A DNA stretch of 64,000 nt, taken from Eublepharis macularius (Eukaryota > Chordata > Lepidosauria > Squamata > Eublepharidae). The first letter of the stretch is position 1. Every line of letters starts with the position of its first letter. The stretch covers positions 27,091,232 to 27,155,231 of the forward strand of contig NC_072794.1 of the NCBI RefSeq assembly GCF_028583425.1. The letters run 5' to 3'. Position numbers and translations under genes: made by a program. This document shows, piece by piece, positions 32,044-43,720 of the stretch. Under the pieces are notes generated by a model. That model did not search any database. It had not been told where the DNA came from and saw only the letters and a program-made list of their open reading frames with translations.

Positions 32044-34535
32044 GTTTTGCAACGAATTGCAAGGAGGGGGAGAGTAGAAATTAGTGTCAGCAAAGTAATT
32101 CCCCCTCCCCTGTTTCCTTTAAGTGACCCTGGAGGTGACATTCTACCCCTTCTGCAGCATATTTACAAATATATTTTTGCTTACCTGCTGCTTGTCTGTG
32201 GAAGATCCAGTTTTGCATCTTTTGTGATTAGTAATGAACCACCCAATTATTAATAGGACTGTGTTTTTCACCCAACATGGGTAGGATAAAGAAATTCAAG
32301 GAACACATAGTGATTTTAAGAAAGTTAAGGTGATGTTTGCTGAAAGTTAAAAATGTAACACTCCTTTCAAAACAAATATTGAGAAACATGGGCAGGCCTG
32401 AACACGTCACTCTGTAAAGGATGTAGCACAACAGAGTAGGACAAAATGTGAGTTCAATAAAAGGAAGGCATTTAATTGTATTTAAAGAGAGACGGAAATA
32501 ATTTGCTATCTAAAAAGGTAAATAACCATTAAGAAAAATGTCTTATAAAGTCAAATATTATAAATACAGCACAATAGTTTATATATTTTTCTTATATTAG
32601 GAGCTGTGGACTGGCAGGTCCCTGGATAAGTTTGCCAGCTTTAGGAAGTACTAGTTTGTATATCACCAGGAAGATATCACTGTATTCTTGAATGTATACA
32701 TAGAAACATTACAACTTGGGTGTCAATTTTTTTAAAGGTGCCAAACAATTGGTCTAAAAAGGCAGAATCAGATAACAGCCTTATGATACTTATAGATGAA
32801 TAAATTCTTATTTCAAAAACCTTTAAACAGAATCTACTTTTCAATTTTATCAGTTTGGGAGACAGTATAATATCTATAATTTAGTTTTAATATCCAGATG
32901 TTGAAAGTAGAATGCCCTTCACCCACCCAACTGTAATTTTTGCTACTCTCAATTCAAGTTTTAGATCTTTTCCTTTTACTATCCTTATCAGATTACTCAA
33001 GAAAATTTGGAGGGGGGTTTCCCTAAGAGCATTTTAATATATGGTCTTTGAAGTAAATATGCTAACAAAGGTACACCCTGAAGGCTGAAGTGGTGTTGTT
33101 GCCTTGCTCTATCATGATTCCATTGATTTATATAGACAACCTGTTCTCTGCATCTTTATTCCTGATGCTGGGATCTTGAGATAGAATTGGGTCCTGTTTG
33201 GTACCATGTAGCCCTCTGCCTATCCCTGTGTACCAACTACCATTCTGTCTTCCTGCCTGAGCTGACCCAGGTGGTCTTGCCACTGGTAATAGAGTCTCCC
33301 AGGCTTTTGGTGTCAGGGGAATTTGCAATATATATACCAAAGTTTTGATGTCTGGACCGGTTCAGGATTTCATGGCCATCATAACAACTATGGGTATGTC
33401 TAAGTTGACATCATGCCCATCACACATAGTGGATCATACTTTGCATTTGGTGTTCTGGTCAGGATAATGATCTAGGAGTGGAAAAATTCTATTTGACTCC
33501 ATTGTCAATCATGGACCATTTAGGGTTGCCAAGGGAATCAGCAGGACAACAGATGGGGAGGGGACATTGGGAGAGGCTGTCAGTGACTACATGCCTCTCT
33601 AGGAATCACTGGAAACTCTATGGTAGACCTGTTAGCAATTTTTAAACAAAATTCTTTTTGCCATTGGCTGCAGTTGTATTGGTGGGCAGAAAATCTCCCA
33701 TCCCCAGTGGGCACACGGCTACCCTAGGACCACTGTCTGGTTGTGTTTAGCCTAAATGTAGCATAAAGCCACCACAATGGTAAGGGATCAAGTAAAATGA
33801 TCCACCCCCGCAACAGAAAAATATCTTCCATGTATCTAATGAACACACTGGGATAATTATATAATGCTGTTGATTGTTTCTTGCTATGCATTTTGAGGGA
33901 TTAAAACTGCATCTTAAAAAGCATTTCACTAGTTCCAAAACAAAATATTTCTCCAGACATTTTCCAGTGCTTCACAAAATTTCTGATATTTCTTTTAGAA
34001 GAACTGGGTGGGACATGTCCTAAAGAGGTGCAGTGTTTGTTTTCTAATTTTTCTAATTTTTTTTTCTTCTAGACTATTCCCATCTCTCTGTGTTATGCTC
34101 CTTACAAGCTCTGAGTTCCATAACTCAGGTCAAGGAAGGTACGTTTTGAATGGCTGCCCATGACTAATACAGTGGTTACTGCATCCTCTCTCAAAACTAG
34201 AGAAGGAAAAGGTTAACCTCATTAGGAAATTCAATCCAGATGACGGAACACCTTGGGGAAGGCTGCCTTTTTAATGGCAACCGCAAACAGAATAACAAAA
34301 GCCACATTTACAGTGCAATCAAAGATAAATTCTGCGCTGAAGGACGGTTAAAAGCTTGAAAATTTCTTAGTGCCAAAAAGTACATGTCCGCCTTTGCAGG
34401 TCAGCATCCCGGACGTTGCCTTGAGAGTTTCCCCAAGCAATGTAAAACTGTCATTTAAAATGAATGTGAAGGTTTCACACATCCTTAACAAGGAGTGCCA
34501 TTGACCAACTCTATGTGATGAGTAGACTTCCTGAG
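32044..34535. other. Intergenic, no gene recognised
   Basis: AT-rich sequence with only short spurious frames. A ttagggttgccaa...ggctaccctagg-ended repeat may occupy about 33522-33728. Nothing else is supported. Confidence 0.5.
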
Positions 34536-34543
34536 AATGTAGC

Positions 34544-35968
34544 TAGAGATGGGCATGAACTGGAAAAAACCTGAACCATGCAGTTCGTGGTTCGTCAAAT
34601 TTCACAAACTACGAACTTTCACAAACCTGCCCCGGTTCGCGAACCAGTTCATTTGGTTTGTGAAAACGTCACATCCAGGTCAGAAAAATCATCACTTCTG
34701 GGTCAGCAAAAGGTCACTTCTGGGACAGCAGAAGTTTACTTCTGGGTCAGAAGAAGGTCTGCAGGAAGTCCATCCCCTGTTGCCTAGAAAACTGATTGAT
34801 TGGCACCAGGCTGTCTGCAGTGACGAACCCCAAAAACGTACCAAACGAACCAGCCTAAAGTTCGTGGTGGTTCATCAGAAATGGGGAGATGGCTTCGGGA
34901 CCCCGGCTTCTTACACTTGATGGGGCACCACTTACATTGGCCCCAAGAGTTAGGACCCTGGGGGTGATTCTGGACTCCTCCTTGAAGATGGAGGACCAGA
35001 TCATGGCAGTTGCCAGGTCCTCATTTTATCATCTTCGGCAGGCCAGGCAGCTTGCCCCTTATTTATCTCCCCACGACTTGACTACAGTGGTCCAAGCAAT
35101 GGTCACCTCTAGGCTGGATTACTGTAACGCGCTCTACGTTGGGCTTCCCATGGGCCTGATTCGGCGGTTACAGCTGGTACAGAATGCAGCGGCGTGGGTC
35201 ATTACTAGAGCACCGGTGTGGGAGCACGTTACGCCGGTGCTACGCCAGCTGCATTGGTTGCCAGTGGAGTACCGAATCAGGTCCAAGGTTTTGGTGTTAA
35301 CCTACAAAACCCTATGCGGGCTGGGACCGACGTATCTGCGGGACCATCTCTCACCATATGAGCCCCAGAGGACTCTTTGATCTAGTGGAAAGTATCTTCT
35401 AAGTTTCCCTGGCCCTAGAGAGGCCCGCCTGGCATTGACCAGGGCCAGGGCGTTTTCGGTCCTGGCCGCGGCCTGGTGGAATGCTCTGTCTTGTGAGACT
35501 AGGACCCGGCAAGATTTGCTTGCATTTCGCCAGGCCTGTAAGACGGAGCTATTCCTCCAGGCATATGACTGACGCCGGGCGTTCCCCCCCCCGTGGAGGG
35601 GGGGTTAAACCATTGCCCCTATGTGAACGCCGATGCTGCTGCCACACCTATTATTACGGCATGGATTTGTTCTGGTAACACCACTGTGTGATGTGCTAAA
35701 CTTATGTGCTGCTTTTAAAATTTTTAAATTATTTATATGCAATAGATGATATTGCAGATGATGATTGTGTTTTTTAATGTGTTTTAATGATATGTTTATT
35801 TGTATTCTGTTATCTGCCCTGAGCCTGCGAAAGCGGAGAGGGCGGAATATAAATACAATAAATTAAATTAAATTAAATTAAATTAAATTAATGGGATCTG
35901 ACGAACCATGGTTCGCGAACCACGAACCGGCCTGGTTCATTCTTCATTTCGGTTTGTGCCCATCTCTA
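34544..35968. mobile_element. hAT-type non-autonomous element A (GAAC words), with L2 inside
   Basis: Ends TAGAGATGGGCATGAAC / GGTTTGTGCCCATCTCTA with 8-bp duplications AATGTAGC (34536-34543) and AATGTGGC (35969-35976), one mismatch. Without the L2 insertion the element is about 420 bp. Its flanks are full of GAAC/GTTC words, often as palindromic GTTCGCGAAC, and the core holds ttgcctagaaaactgattgattggcaccaggctgtctg. No transposase. Confidence 0.9.
34886..35889 (+). mobile_element. L2-like LINE 3' end nested in hAT element A
   Basis: Flanked by AATGGG (34880-34885 and 35890-35895). The open frame 34889-35380 carries the reverse-transcriptase thumb/tail: [55 protein letters not shown] and GPTYLRDHLSPYEP. 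A TGA stop interrupts it, but the frame continues (STRARAFSVL-like LTRARAFSVLAAAWWNAL). The 3' UTR ends in (TTAAA)n. 5'-truncated, one stop, otherwise well preserved. Confidence 0.9.
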
Positions 35969-35976
35969 AATGTGGC

Positions 35977-36854
35977 AACCATTATCCATTCTTTCATCAC
36001 TTTGAAGATACTCTGCTGTGCTATATTTTATTTGGGGTGGCTCTTGAAGACTTTTCAGAAACTAAAACTAATGCAGAATGGAACGACCTGTTTCCCAGCA
36101 CTATAGAGTGATTGCTGTGAACAAAGTACTTTTAATTGTTCTGCCTTCTTATCAACATAGCCACTGTTCCTTGTATTGACATATAAAGTCGTAACAGCTT
36201 GAGTTCAACATTAGAAACTGCTGCCTCCTAAATTTGCCAGATGATCAAGGGGGAAAAAATGATGTGGTCTGCTCCTGTGCTTAAAATGCAACTGGCTGCT
36301 GCAGAAAACAGCCACTAAAGCTGTTCATTGAATGAAAGAAAATAAGTTTAGAAAAACAGACAACTTGGATGGGAGGATGATAGAAGTTTATAAAATTACG
36401 TATGGTGTAGGGAAAAGTTGATAAAGATAATTTTACATTTTTCTTTCCCACCGCTATTGATGGGAGGAAGATGCAAGATAGGCAGAGTATCCATTCTAAT
36501 GAATTTTTAAAAATATGCTGTGCTAAGGTGGTGACAGCAAATGGTTAGATGATTTCAGAAGAGGATTAGGCAAATCCAGTGGTTATTGGCCATGACAGCA
36601 ACATGAAGCCTCCAGGTTCAGGGGCAGTGTACCCTTGAGTACCAATTGCTGGGAGGCAAGCGGGGGGGGGGGGCTTTGATCATAACTTACATGTGGGCTT
36701 CCTGGAAATTCCTGCTTTCCACTGTTGGAAAGAGTTGACAGATTGTTGCTATTTCCAGAGCTGGACTGGGTCTAATGGTCTTGTCCAGCGATACTGTTCT
36801 TCTGTCTATCCCCTCCACCAACCCTGAAGTAGCAGACACCATCTTCAGGCCCTG
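35977..36854. other. Intergenic, no gene recognised
   Basis: No repeat family or coding signal recognised apart from a poly-G run at about 36662-36673. Confidence 0.45.
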
Positions 36855-37490
36855 CAACTAGGGTTGCCAGGTCTCTGGAGCCCCCCTGATGGGGGATTGG
36901 GAGCCTGACACTTACCCTACAAAGTGATGTTTCCAGGAAGTGATGTTATCATGTGGGTCAAAGGGCAGCCTGGCGTGCACTCTGGTGCTCTCCAAAGGGC
37001 TGAATCACACACACACCGCAGGCCTGATTCAGCCTGTAACAGTCCCATTGCGGGGTGCGGGGGTGTGCTGCAGTGGGGGGCGCCGTGCTGCCTGGGGGTA
37101 TGGTGTGCCACCGGGGGGGGGCACCCCAGGGGCGTGCCCCCCTGCTGGCAGGTAAGTGGGGTCGGGGGGGGGAGGAGGTGGGAGCCTGCAGAGTTTACCC
37201 AGCCCTCCTATCAGGGCTGGGAGCAGGGCCAGTCAGGGAGACTGGGTGGAGATTGGGAGCAGAGCCAGGGAGGCAAGGGGAGGCCTTTAAATTCAGGTCC
37301 CTATGAAGGCTGAGGAGGATTTTGCAGGGAGAGGCAGCTTTAGCGTGCTGTTACTTCCAAGGCAGCAGGCAACACCCTTCCCTGTCCATCTGAGGCTGGA
37401 GGACACCTGCCTGGAGAGCTGGTAGGATGGCAGGCCATCAGGTGGAGGCGCCAGTGAGGGAGGAGCCTCACAGGTCTAATCCCTTGGTCT
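36855..37490 (+). repeat. G-rich interspersed repeat starting CTAGGGTTGCCAGG
   Basis: Begins ctagggttgccaggtctctgg and contains dense G-runs at 37040-37190 (ggggtgcgggggtgtg, ccaccggggggggg, ggtcgggggggg). Shorter relatives are at 38340-38530 (opposite strand), 41080-41250 and 55145-55490, which shows it is a repeat family rather than a CpG-island promoter. Confidence 0.55.
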
Positions 37491-37597
37491 AATTCAAGTG
37501 AGCTTTTTTGTGGTAAAATTTTATTCTGTTAATTCAGCCTTTTAGGATGGGGCAAACCATAGGCTTCTACAGATTTGTCAAGACGACAAATACTAGT

Positions 37598-38060
37598 TTA
37601 GAAACATAGAAATATAGGGCTGAAAGGAACCCAGTGGGTCATCTAGTCCAATTCCCTGCACAATGAAAGAAATTTATAGCTCCCCCGCCAGTGACCCCCT
37701 GTTCAATGCCCAGAGGAAGGCAAAAAACCTCCAGGAGCCCTGGCCAATCTGGCTTGGATGAAAATTCCTTCCTGACCCCAGAGTGGCAACCAGTTTTACC
37801 CTAGGCATTAGAAAAGGGCCACGAGAGCTGAGCCCTGGCTCATGCCTTCCTGCCCTCCCCCTCAAAGTCTGCCTAAGTTCATATTGAGTCATAGAATCAG
37901 AATTGTTGACAGATAGCCGCCTAGCCTCTGCTTAGAAACCTCCTTAAAAACCTACTTAAAGAAGGAGAGTCCATCCCAAGGAAGACTGTTCTACTGAGGA
38001 ACCGTTCTGTCAGGAAGTTCTGCCAAATATTTAGCCAAAAATGCTTTTGTATGAGAAGAA
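37598..38060 (-). mobile_element. CR1 LINE 3' UTR fragment
   Basis: Terminal tagaaacatagaaatatagggctgaaaggaac and body ttcctgaccccagagtggc, agagtcatagaatcag, gaaggagagtcca, gaggaaccgttctgtcaggaagttct match the 3' end of the 19.57 kb CR1 copy in the same orientation. 5'-truncated. Confidence 0.85.
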
Positions 38061-39560
38061 AATTCAGTCAGTCTAGCAACTGAAGTGGAGAGGCAAAATT
38101 CTGAAAAGAATGTCCCATGGAATTCATAATGAGGAGCCTGTGACAGGAAGAGAGGCAATACATTTTTCAGAAAGTTAAAGGTGGTATGTACACACTTTTT
38201 CCGTATCTCACTGTTGTCTTTGCTCAAACACATTTTTTACAGAGTGCTTAAAACACACACACTACCTGGACACAAGCAATAACCACAGACAACAAAGGGC
38301 CTCATCATACCACTTTTGGCCCTCAAGGGCATAAAGCCCTGCTATAGGCTTGCCATTCCCCCATTTGGGGCGGGGGATCCCCTGCTCCTACCTCCCCACT
38401 GCCCCAATTACTAGGTCAGCGGGGGGGCATGCCCCCTGGGATGCACCCCCAGTGGCACGGTGCACCTTCTGGCGGTGTGGCGCACTCTCTTCCAGCAATG
38501 TCAGTTGGTCTGCCCCCCCTTTTTTTCTTTAGGCCTTTCCCATTTTCTTTTTGACCTGGGGGTCATTGTTCAAAATCAAATATACTGATGACTGTAATAT
38601 TAGCTTTTCTCAGCAGGTGGCTCTCTAAGTGCACTGTTGGCTTTCTCTAGTCCTGTAAAACTGAACTATTTCTGTGTTTGCTTGCAACTACCTCTTTGCT
38701 TTTCTTCCTGCCTGTGGAATAACCATTCATATACAAAATTCAGTGCTGAACCACTAATGGGCAATTAAGCCCAATTAACCCCACCATACCAGTTTTACCA
38801 TATTGCTGACGTAACAGAAATGCTATACTGTGGCATCAACGTAACACAGAGATGAACTTTACATCCAACTTTTCATTAGTGTGAATGCTTGCTATTGCTA
38901 ATGAGTGCTTGTGGCTACTTGCTATTTTTAGAACTAACTGAAGATGTTTGCTCTGTGGCTTCTAAGGAACATACTCAGTTAATGGGTCTTGCTTAGGACA
39001 CATCTCACATGTTCGGTTTGGGGCTGAAGCAGTTGGGGAGTAGTAGTGTGACCCGTGAAAGAGAAAGAAATCTGGACTTCATCACAGAACAATGGAGCTG
39101 ATTAGAACAGTGAAACTGAATGGACATTGCACATTCCCTGCACAGCCCCCAGGCAAATTGAGGCTGCACGAGTCTGTAGTTGAATGTTGTGGCTGAACCA
39201 AGATGCGTGATCTTCTTCTCATTTCCACGAGACATGAAGTTTGCTGCAACCTGAAAAGATGGTATTATGGAGATCCAAATGGGTGCAGTTTTATCCGGGG
39301 ATCTAGTGCTGGTTTACAAATTACTGTTTTCTGTCAATTTGTTTGTGCACCCATGCTTAAATGGTATATTTATTACTGGATATTACACAAATGCCCTAAG
39401 TCTCCAGTGCTCTCTGCTCCAAGTAAAGAAGTCCGTGGTACTTCCCCTTCTGTTCTGAGAACCAGGGAGCCATGCTGCCTTCAGTTCCTGCAAGGCACAA
39501 AGGTGGCTAATAAATGTTTTGAATAAATAAATAGATAAATAATAAAGCAATTAAATACCC
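38061..39560. other. Intergenic, with an inverted G-rich repeat end
   Basis: At 38340-38530 lies an inverted fragment of the G-rich family of 36.9 kb (ttgccattcccccatttggggcggggg). At about 39500-39545 is an AATAAATA-rich tail. No coding signal. Confidence 0.45.
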
Positions 39561-39579
39561 CACTAAACGGTCTATTCCT

Positions 39580-40135
39580 GAACATCACTGAGGCCAGTGG
39601 GTTTTTATTTGTTTAGGGAATGTATATGCTGCCTCTCCAGTGTACTACTCAAGGCAGCTTGCAAGTACCATGTGCCCTCAAGTCATACTTGTACCGATCT
39701 GCTGAGATTAGGCTATACTATGCTGCCTTCCCTCCCAAACATTATAACGTCATAAAAACACGATCATTAATATAAAAACACAACAAGCAATTAAAAACAA
39801 ACTAGGGAGGCCTAACAATAGCCTAAAACAAATATTGAGCACCCTAAAAAGTATCCAAATACAGACAATAAACAGCTTTAAAGCCCTTACCTAAAAGCTT
39901 GAGGGGAAAGAAATGTTCAAAATTGGAAACTAAAAGTGTGCTAGGTGGCAGGTGAGCCTCAAAGGGGAGGGCATTCCAAAGGCAAGGTGCCACCACTGAA
40001 AATTCCCTGTCTCTAGTTGTGTCACCTGCCTCGCCTCTGAAGTTGGGGGGGGGCAGAGAACAGGGCTTGGGAAATCTTAACTGGTGGGCTAGACAATATG
40101 GGAAGAGCCTGTACTTCAAGCACCTGGCCCCAAGT
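39580..40135 (-). mobile_element. LINE-like 3' end (non-LTR), - strand
   Basis: The - strand frame around 40119-39844 reads GDTTRDREFSVVAPCLWNAL and PFEAHLPPSTLLVSNFEHFF, similar to the C-terminal tail of L2/CR1-group proteins. It is followed by an AT-rich 3' UTR and the terminal ggcagcatatacattccctaaac. A related copy is at 41.47-41.96 kb. Confidence 0.6.
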
Positions 40136-40164
40136 CATTAATGAGCATTCAAGGTAAGAACCCA

Positions 40165-40610
40165 CACTTTCAGCGCAATCTGAAATAGAGTGGCACCCTA
40201 TTTACACTGTAAATTGAGTTACACCCTTCTAAGTCCATTGAACTGTGACTTTGCACTGTTTGTATTGTGCCTGGAAATAGGTGTGTAGTCAGTACAGATC
40301 TTTCCAGTTTTCCTCCAGCAAGCAGTATCCTATACACACTTACCTGGGAGTAAGCCCCACTGAACCCGACAGGAGTTACTTCTGAGGAAGCCTGCCTAGG
40401 ATTGCACTGTTTTGACTTGTAGCCTCAAATTCAAGTTTGAACATTGGCCAGAATGCTCAAAAGAAGTTACGCTTTATGTGCAATATAGCTTGCTTTGGAA
40501 GAGCACTGAGATTGTCACAGTGCAATCCTAAACGCAGCTACACCCTAGTTCATAGACATCAGAGGACTTGGCAGGGTGTAATTTGGCTTAGAATGGCAGT
40601 GTCAGCGCTG
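40165..40610. repeat. Cluster of three palindromic ~80-bp repeats
   Basis: Three members lie end to end at about 40170-40260, 40320-40412 and 40515-40612. Each has gcaatcctaa / ttaggattgc-type ends and a gagttacaccc..tccattgaa interior. They are independently diverged. Confidence 0.7.
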
Positions 40611-41079
40611 GATGAGCTTTCAGCCACTCACTGTTAGGAGGACATGAGCAGCTCCATTCTGCAGCCGCTGAAACTACTGAATAGTTTCTAGAAGCCTCCT
40701 CCTCTAGACACTGAGGCCATTATTTCTGTCCGAGAGAGCAGTCATGATGACACTGCATTCCAGAACCACTGGACTGGATCTTGAGCCTCTGGCATCAGAG
40801 ATGGGCTTCTTGCACTGGAGAAAAGTGCTACTACTAGCAGAAGAGATCTCTGTCATCATTGGCCCCTTTAAAAACAAATTGCTTTGGGATGCTGGGAACT
40901 ACTACAACAGAAGTCTTCAGATGGCTGTAGAGTTGCCAGATGGCATGAAGAAAAATATCCCTTTACCAGAGATTTCATGTATAGGAATAGGCAACTGGAA
41001 CTTTTCATGAAATGGAGGCAAATAACATTGCATTAAGCCTCTACTAAAGGGACAGGGCATTTTCCTCTAGGCCAGTTGA

Positions 41080-41250
41080 TAGGGTTCCCAGGCTCCAGCT
41101 GGTGGTGGGCACACTTCCAGCATGGCAGGGCATAACGACATCACTTCCTGAAGTGATGTCATTGTGCAGGCTGCAAACGGGTCTCTGATAAGTATCCACA
41201 CACACAGCAAGAGCCTATGGGGACCTGATAACCTTGCCAGTTGGCTACCT
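41080..41250 (+). repeat. Fragment of the GGTTGCCAGG-type repeat
   Basis: gatagggttcccaggctcca followed by catcacttcctgaagtgatgtcat, a 24-bp perfect-looking palindrome core also hinted at in the 36.9 kb copy (gtgatgtttccaggaagtgatgtt). Confidence 0.5.
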
Positions 41251-41469
41251 TAGGTGGTAGGCCAGGACCCACAAGTGGGATATGTCTCAGTCTAAAGTGA
41301 GTTGTCCTGGTAGCATCATCATCTCCATATTATTTTCTTTACTTATTTAGGATTTTCCTTTTAAACAAAGGGAAAAGTTGGAGACAAAAAAAGATAAGGA
41401 GGGAAAACAGGATCTCTGGGGCTGTGAATAGCTTGTAGAGGAGGGAATTTAAACTCGTGCAACTTTTTT

Positions 41470-41960
41470 CTCGCTTGCTGATCTGTTTATCTAGAAAATT
41501 CACACGCTGCCTCTCCAAAGACCTGCTTGAAGTGGCTCATAAAGTCAAAACAACACAACAAAACCAAGCAGGCCATTAAAAACAAGCCATGGTATAAAAA
41601 CAGCATTTAACAAACACTACGCAGCCTAAAATGGCATTGATAAAACAGTTCTTGCAATAAAAATAATTTTCAAAAAGATGGAATCACTCAGTTAAAAGCC
41701 TGGGTAAAAAGAAATGTTTTGGCCTGCCCCTCAAAAGAAAGCGGGGTAAGCACCAGGCAAGAAAGAAGGCATTTCAAAGGTGAGGCACCACCACCAAAAA
41801 GCCCGGTCTCTCGGTACCATCCACTGCAGCCCTGCAGGTGAAGTCACAGACAGCAGGGGTGGAGAAGAGGGCTGGACATGACTCATCTGCCAGAACTGAT
41901 GTTGCACATAATTTTTAATCCAGCCACAATGATTGTCGTCCCTTGCTTCTAAGTACCTCT
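41470..41960 (-). mobile_element. LINE-like 3' end, - strand
   Basis: Resembles 39580-40135: agaaattcacacgctgcctctcc, then acaagccatggtataaaaacag, then ccaccaccaaaaagcccggtctctcgg (decayed DR-FGGGAP tail). Degenerate. Confidence 0.55.
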
Positions 41961-42594
41961 GCAAAGATAAAAACAGACATTTACATACACAAAAAGGGTC
42001 TCACTGAGACCATAAAATTTGAAAGCGGTAACATTTCACAAAAGAATGCATTTCAACAAATAAATCGCATAGGACATATAAATATAGACAATGGGCCTGA
42101 AATGGGACCAAAACATGCATCAACTTTTCAAACAGGGAACCCGTCTTGTTGGTTGGGATTAATGGTGGGCCTCACTCTCAGGTCTGAAAAAGCCGTTGAA
42201 GGCTACTGTACTATGCAGTCTACCAGAGGTGACTCAAATTTAACCAGTGCTCAAACTACTGGTGTGTGAATGAGCTATGCCCAGTGAGCTATTGGAGGCG
42301 GGAGCGCCTTATGTGACTGTGAAGTGTGCATTCTCTTGTGCCCTTGCCTTGCAAAGCACTTTTCTCCCTCCCCAGCTCAACTTGAACTATTTTCAGGAGA
42401 GGTGCTGGAGTTTTGATGGGAGTTGCCTTTGCAGTGTGTGCTGGGGGTGATGTGGTGGGAGAGGCCAGTAATGCATCCCACTGTGAGGCCTATCAGAAAG
42501 GGGACATGGTTGCTATAGAGACTGGAATCTGTACTGTGGAGCTGTCTGGCATGTGTTCATTCAGGCCTCTACAGTATACCTTACTATGGCTGGG

Positions 42595-43018
42595 TGGGTG
42601 TGTATGTATGAAGCTGCCTTATACTGGATCAGGCCATTGATCTATCAAGGTCAGTGTTATCTAAGAGCCAAACTACAAGTGACGAATGACACAGGCTGGA
42701 CTCTTGTCAGCTTCCCTCAAGTTTTGATGGGAAATGTAGGTGTCCTGGTTTTATAGCTTGGCTCTCCATTACAGCTGCAAGACCAGGATGCCTACATTTC
42801 CCATCAAAACTTGAGGGAAGCTGACAAGTGTCCAACCTGTGTCATTCGTCACTTGTAGCTTGGCCCTAAGACTACAGCAGCTCTCCAGGGTCACAGGCAG
42901 AGGTCTTTCCCATCACCTACTGCCTGATCCTTTTAACTGGAGATGTCAGGGATTGAACCTGGGGCTTTCTCCATGCCAAGCGGTTGCTCTGCCATTGAGC
43001 CACGGCCCCTCCTAATGT
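42595..43018 (-). mobile_element. tRNA-derived SINE carrying a foldback element
   Basis: Head on the - strand: GGGGCCGTGGCTCAATGGCAGAGC (box A) and CCAGGTTCAATCCCTGACATC (box B). The body is gatcaggcagtaggtgatgg, and the tail caatggcctgatccagtataaggcagcttc ends at 42600. The element 42665-42866 interrupts it at ...gttatcTAA. Confidence 0.85.
42665..42866. mobile_element. Harbinger-like foldback element, copy 1
   Basis: 202 bp with ends GAGCCAAACTACAAGTGACGAATGACAC / complement, flanked by TAA (42662-42664 and 42867-42869). The inner arms (agcttccctcaagttttgatgggaaatgtaggtgtcctgg and its complement) make it nearly one long hairpin. The 3-bp T(A/A)A duplication fits PIF/Harbinger. No coding capacity. 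Confidence 0.85.
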
Positions 43019-43329
43019 GGGCGTGCTTACAAAGGAAAATCAGTAGTAGTACAAACCCATTTTGCACACCTTCGGAGACTGCTAGAACTGATTTTACTTT
43101 ATCACTTCATGCACCCAAACAAGCGGAAGTCTTTTCAGTCGTATCACAACTGGTTCTCCACAAACCATAACCGGATATCCATCGCTTTAGACAGAACAGC
43201 TGTGTGGCTGTAGACTAAACATCATTCATGCCAGATTACAAAATTACATCCTTTGCAATCTGGCCACATCAGGGTTTTTTTTTCACAGACTTTGTATGCC
43301 TGAACAAGAAAAATTTGTTTATTCCCAAA

Positions 43330-43720
43330 ATTAAAAATATGGCCAAAGATTCAATTGCTCACGCCTTGGAAATGTTTACATTGGATTATTGTAAGACTGT
43401 GGAGCAGCCTGCAAGATGGATTGGAAACTGCAACTAGTTCAAAATGCAGCTGTCTACTTGTTAACAGATTACCCTGGGAGAATAAAAAACCAGCTGTGAT
43501 GGAATACGGTTTGCCATTAGTTTCTGGGCTGAGTTTTAAGAGGCTGGTGTTTTAAAACTCTATACTGTTTTCAGGATACCTCAGAAAGCATCCGCACCCT
43601 TAATGAGAGCTTCCTCCCCAATTCTTTCATCTAATGAGTTCCATCTAATGAGTCCTTACCTACTATGAACAGGGCCTTCTCTGTGGTGGCCTCTGTTATG
43701 AATGGATTAATGTCATATTA
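43330..43720 (+). mobile_element. Very degenerate L2-like LINE fragment
   Basis: acattggattattgtaa (LDYC), aactgcaactagttcaaaatgcagctg (LQLVQNAA) and gggccttctctgtggtggcctc (RAFSVVAS) remain in order across broken frames. Confidence 0.6.

Noticed and set aside
40165..40610. CRISPR-like array
   Set aside because: The repeats are diverged palindromic eukaryotic elements with irregular spacing, in vertebrate DNA.
42985..43018. tRNA gene
   Set aside because: Box A and box B are present but belong to a SINE head followed by a SINE body and LINE-like tail; no complete cloverleaf. The same applies to other SINE heads in the window.
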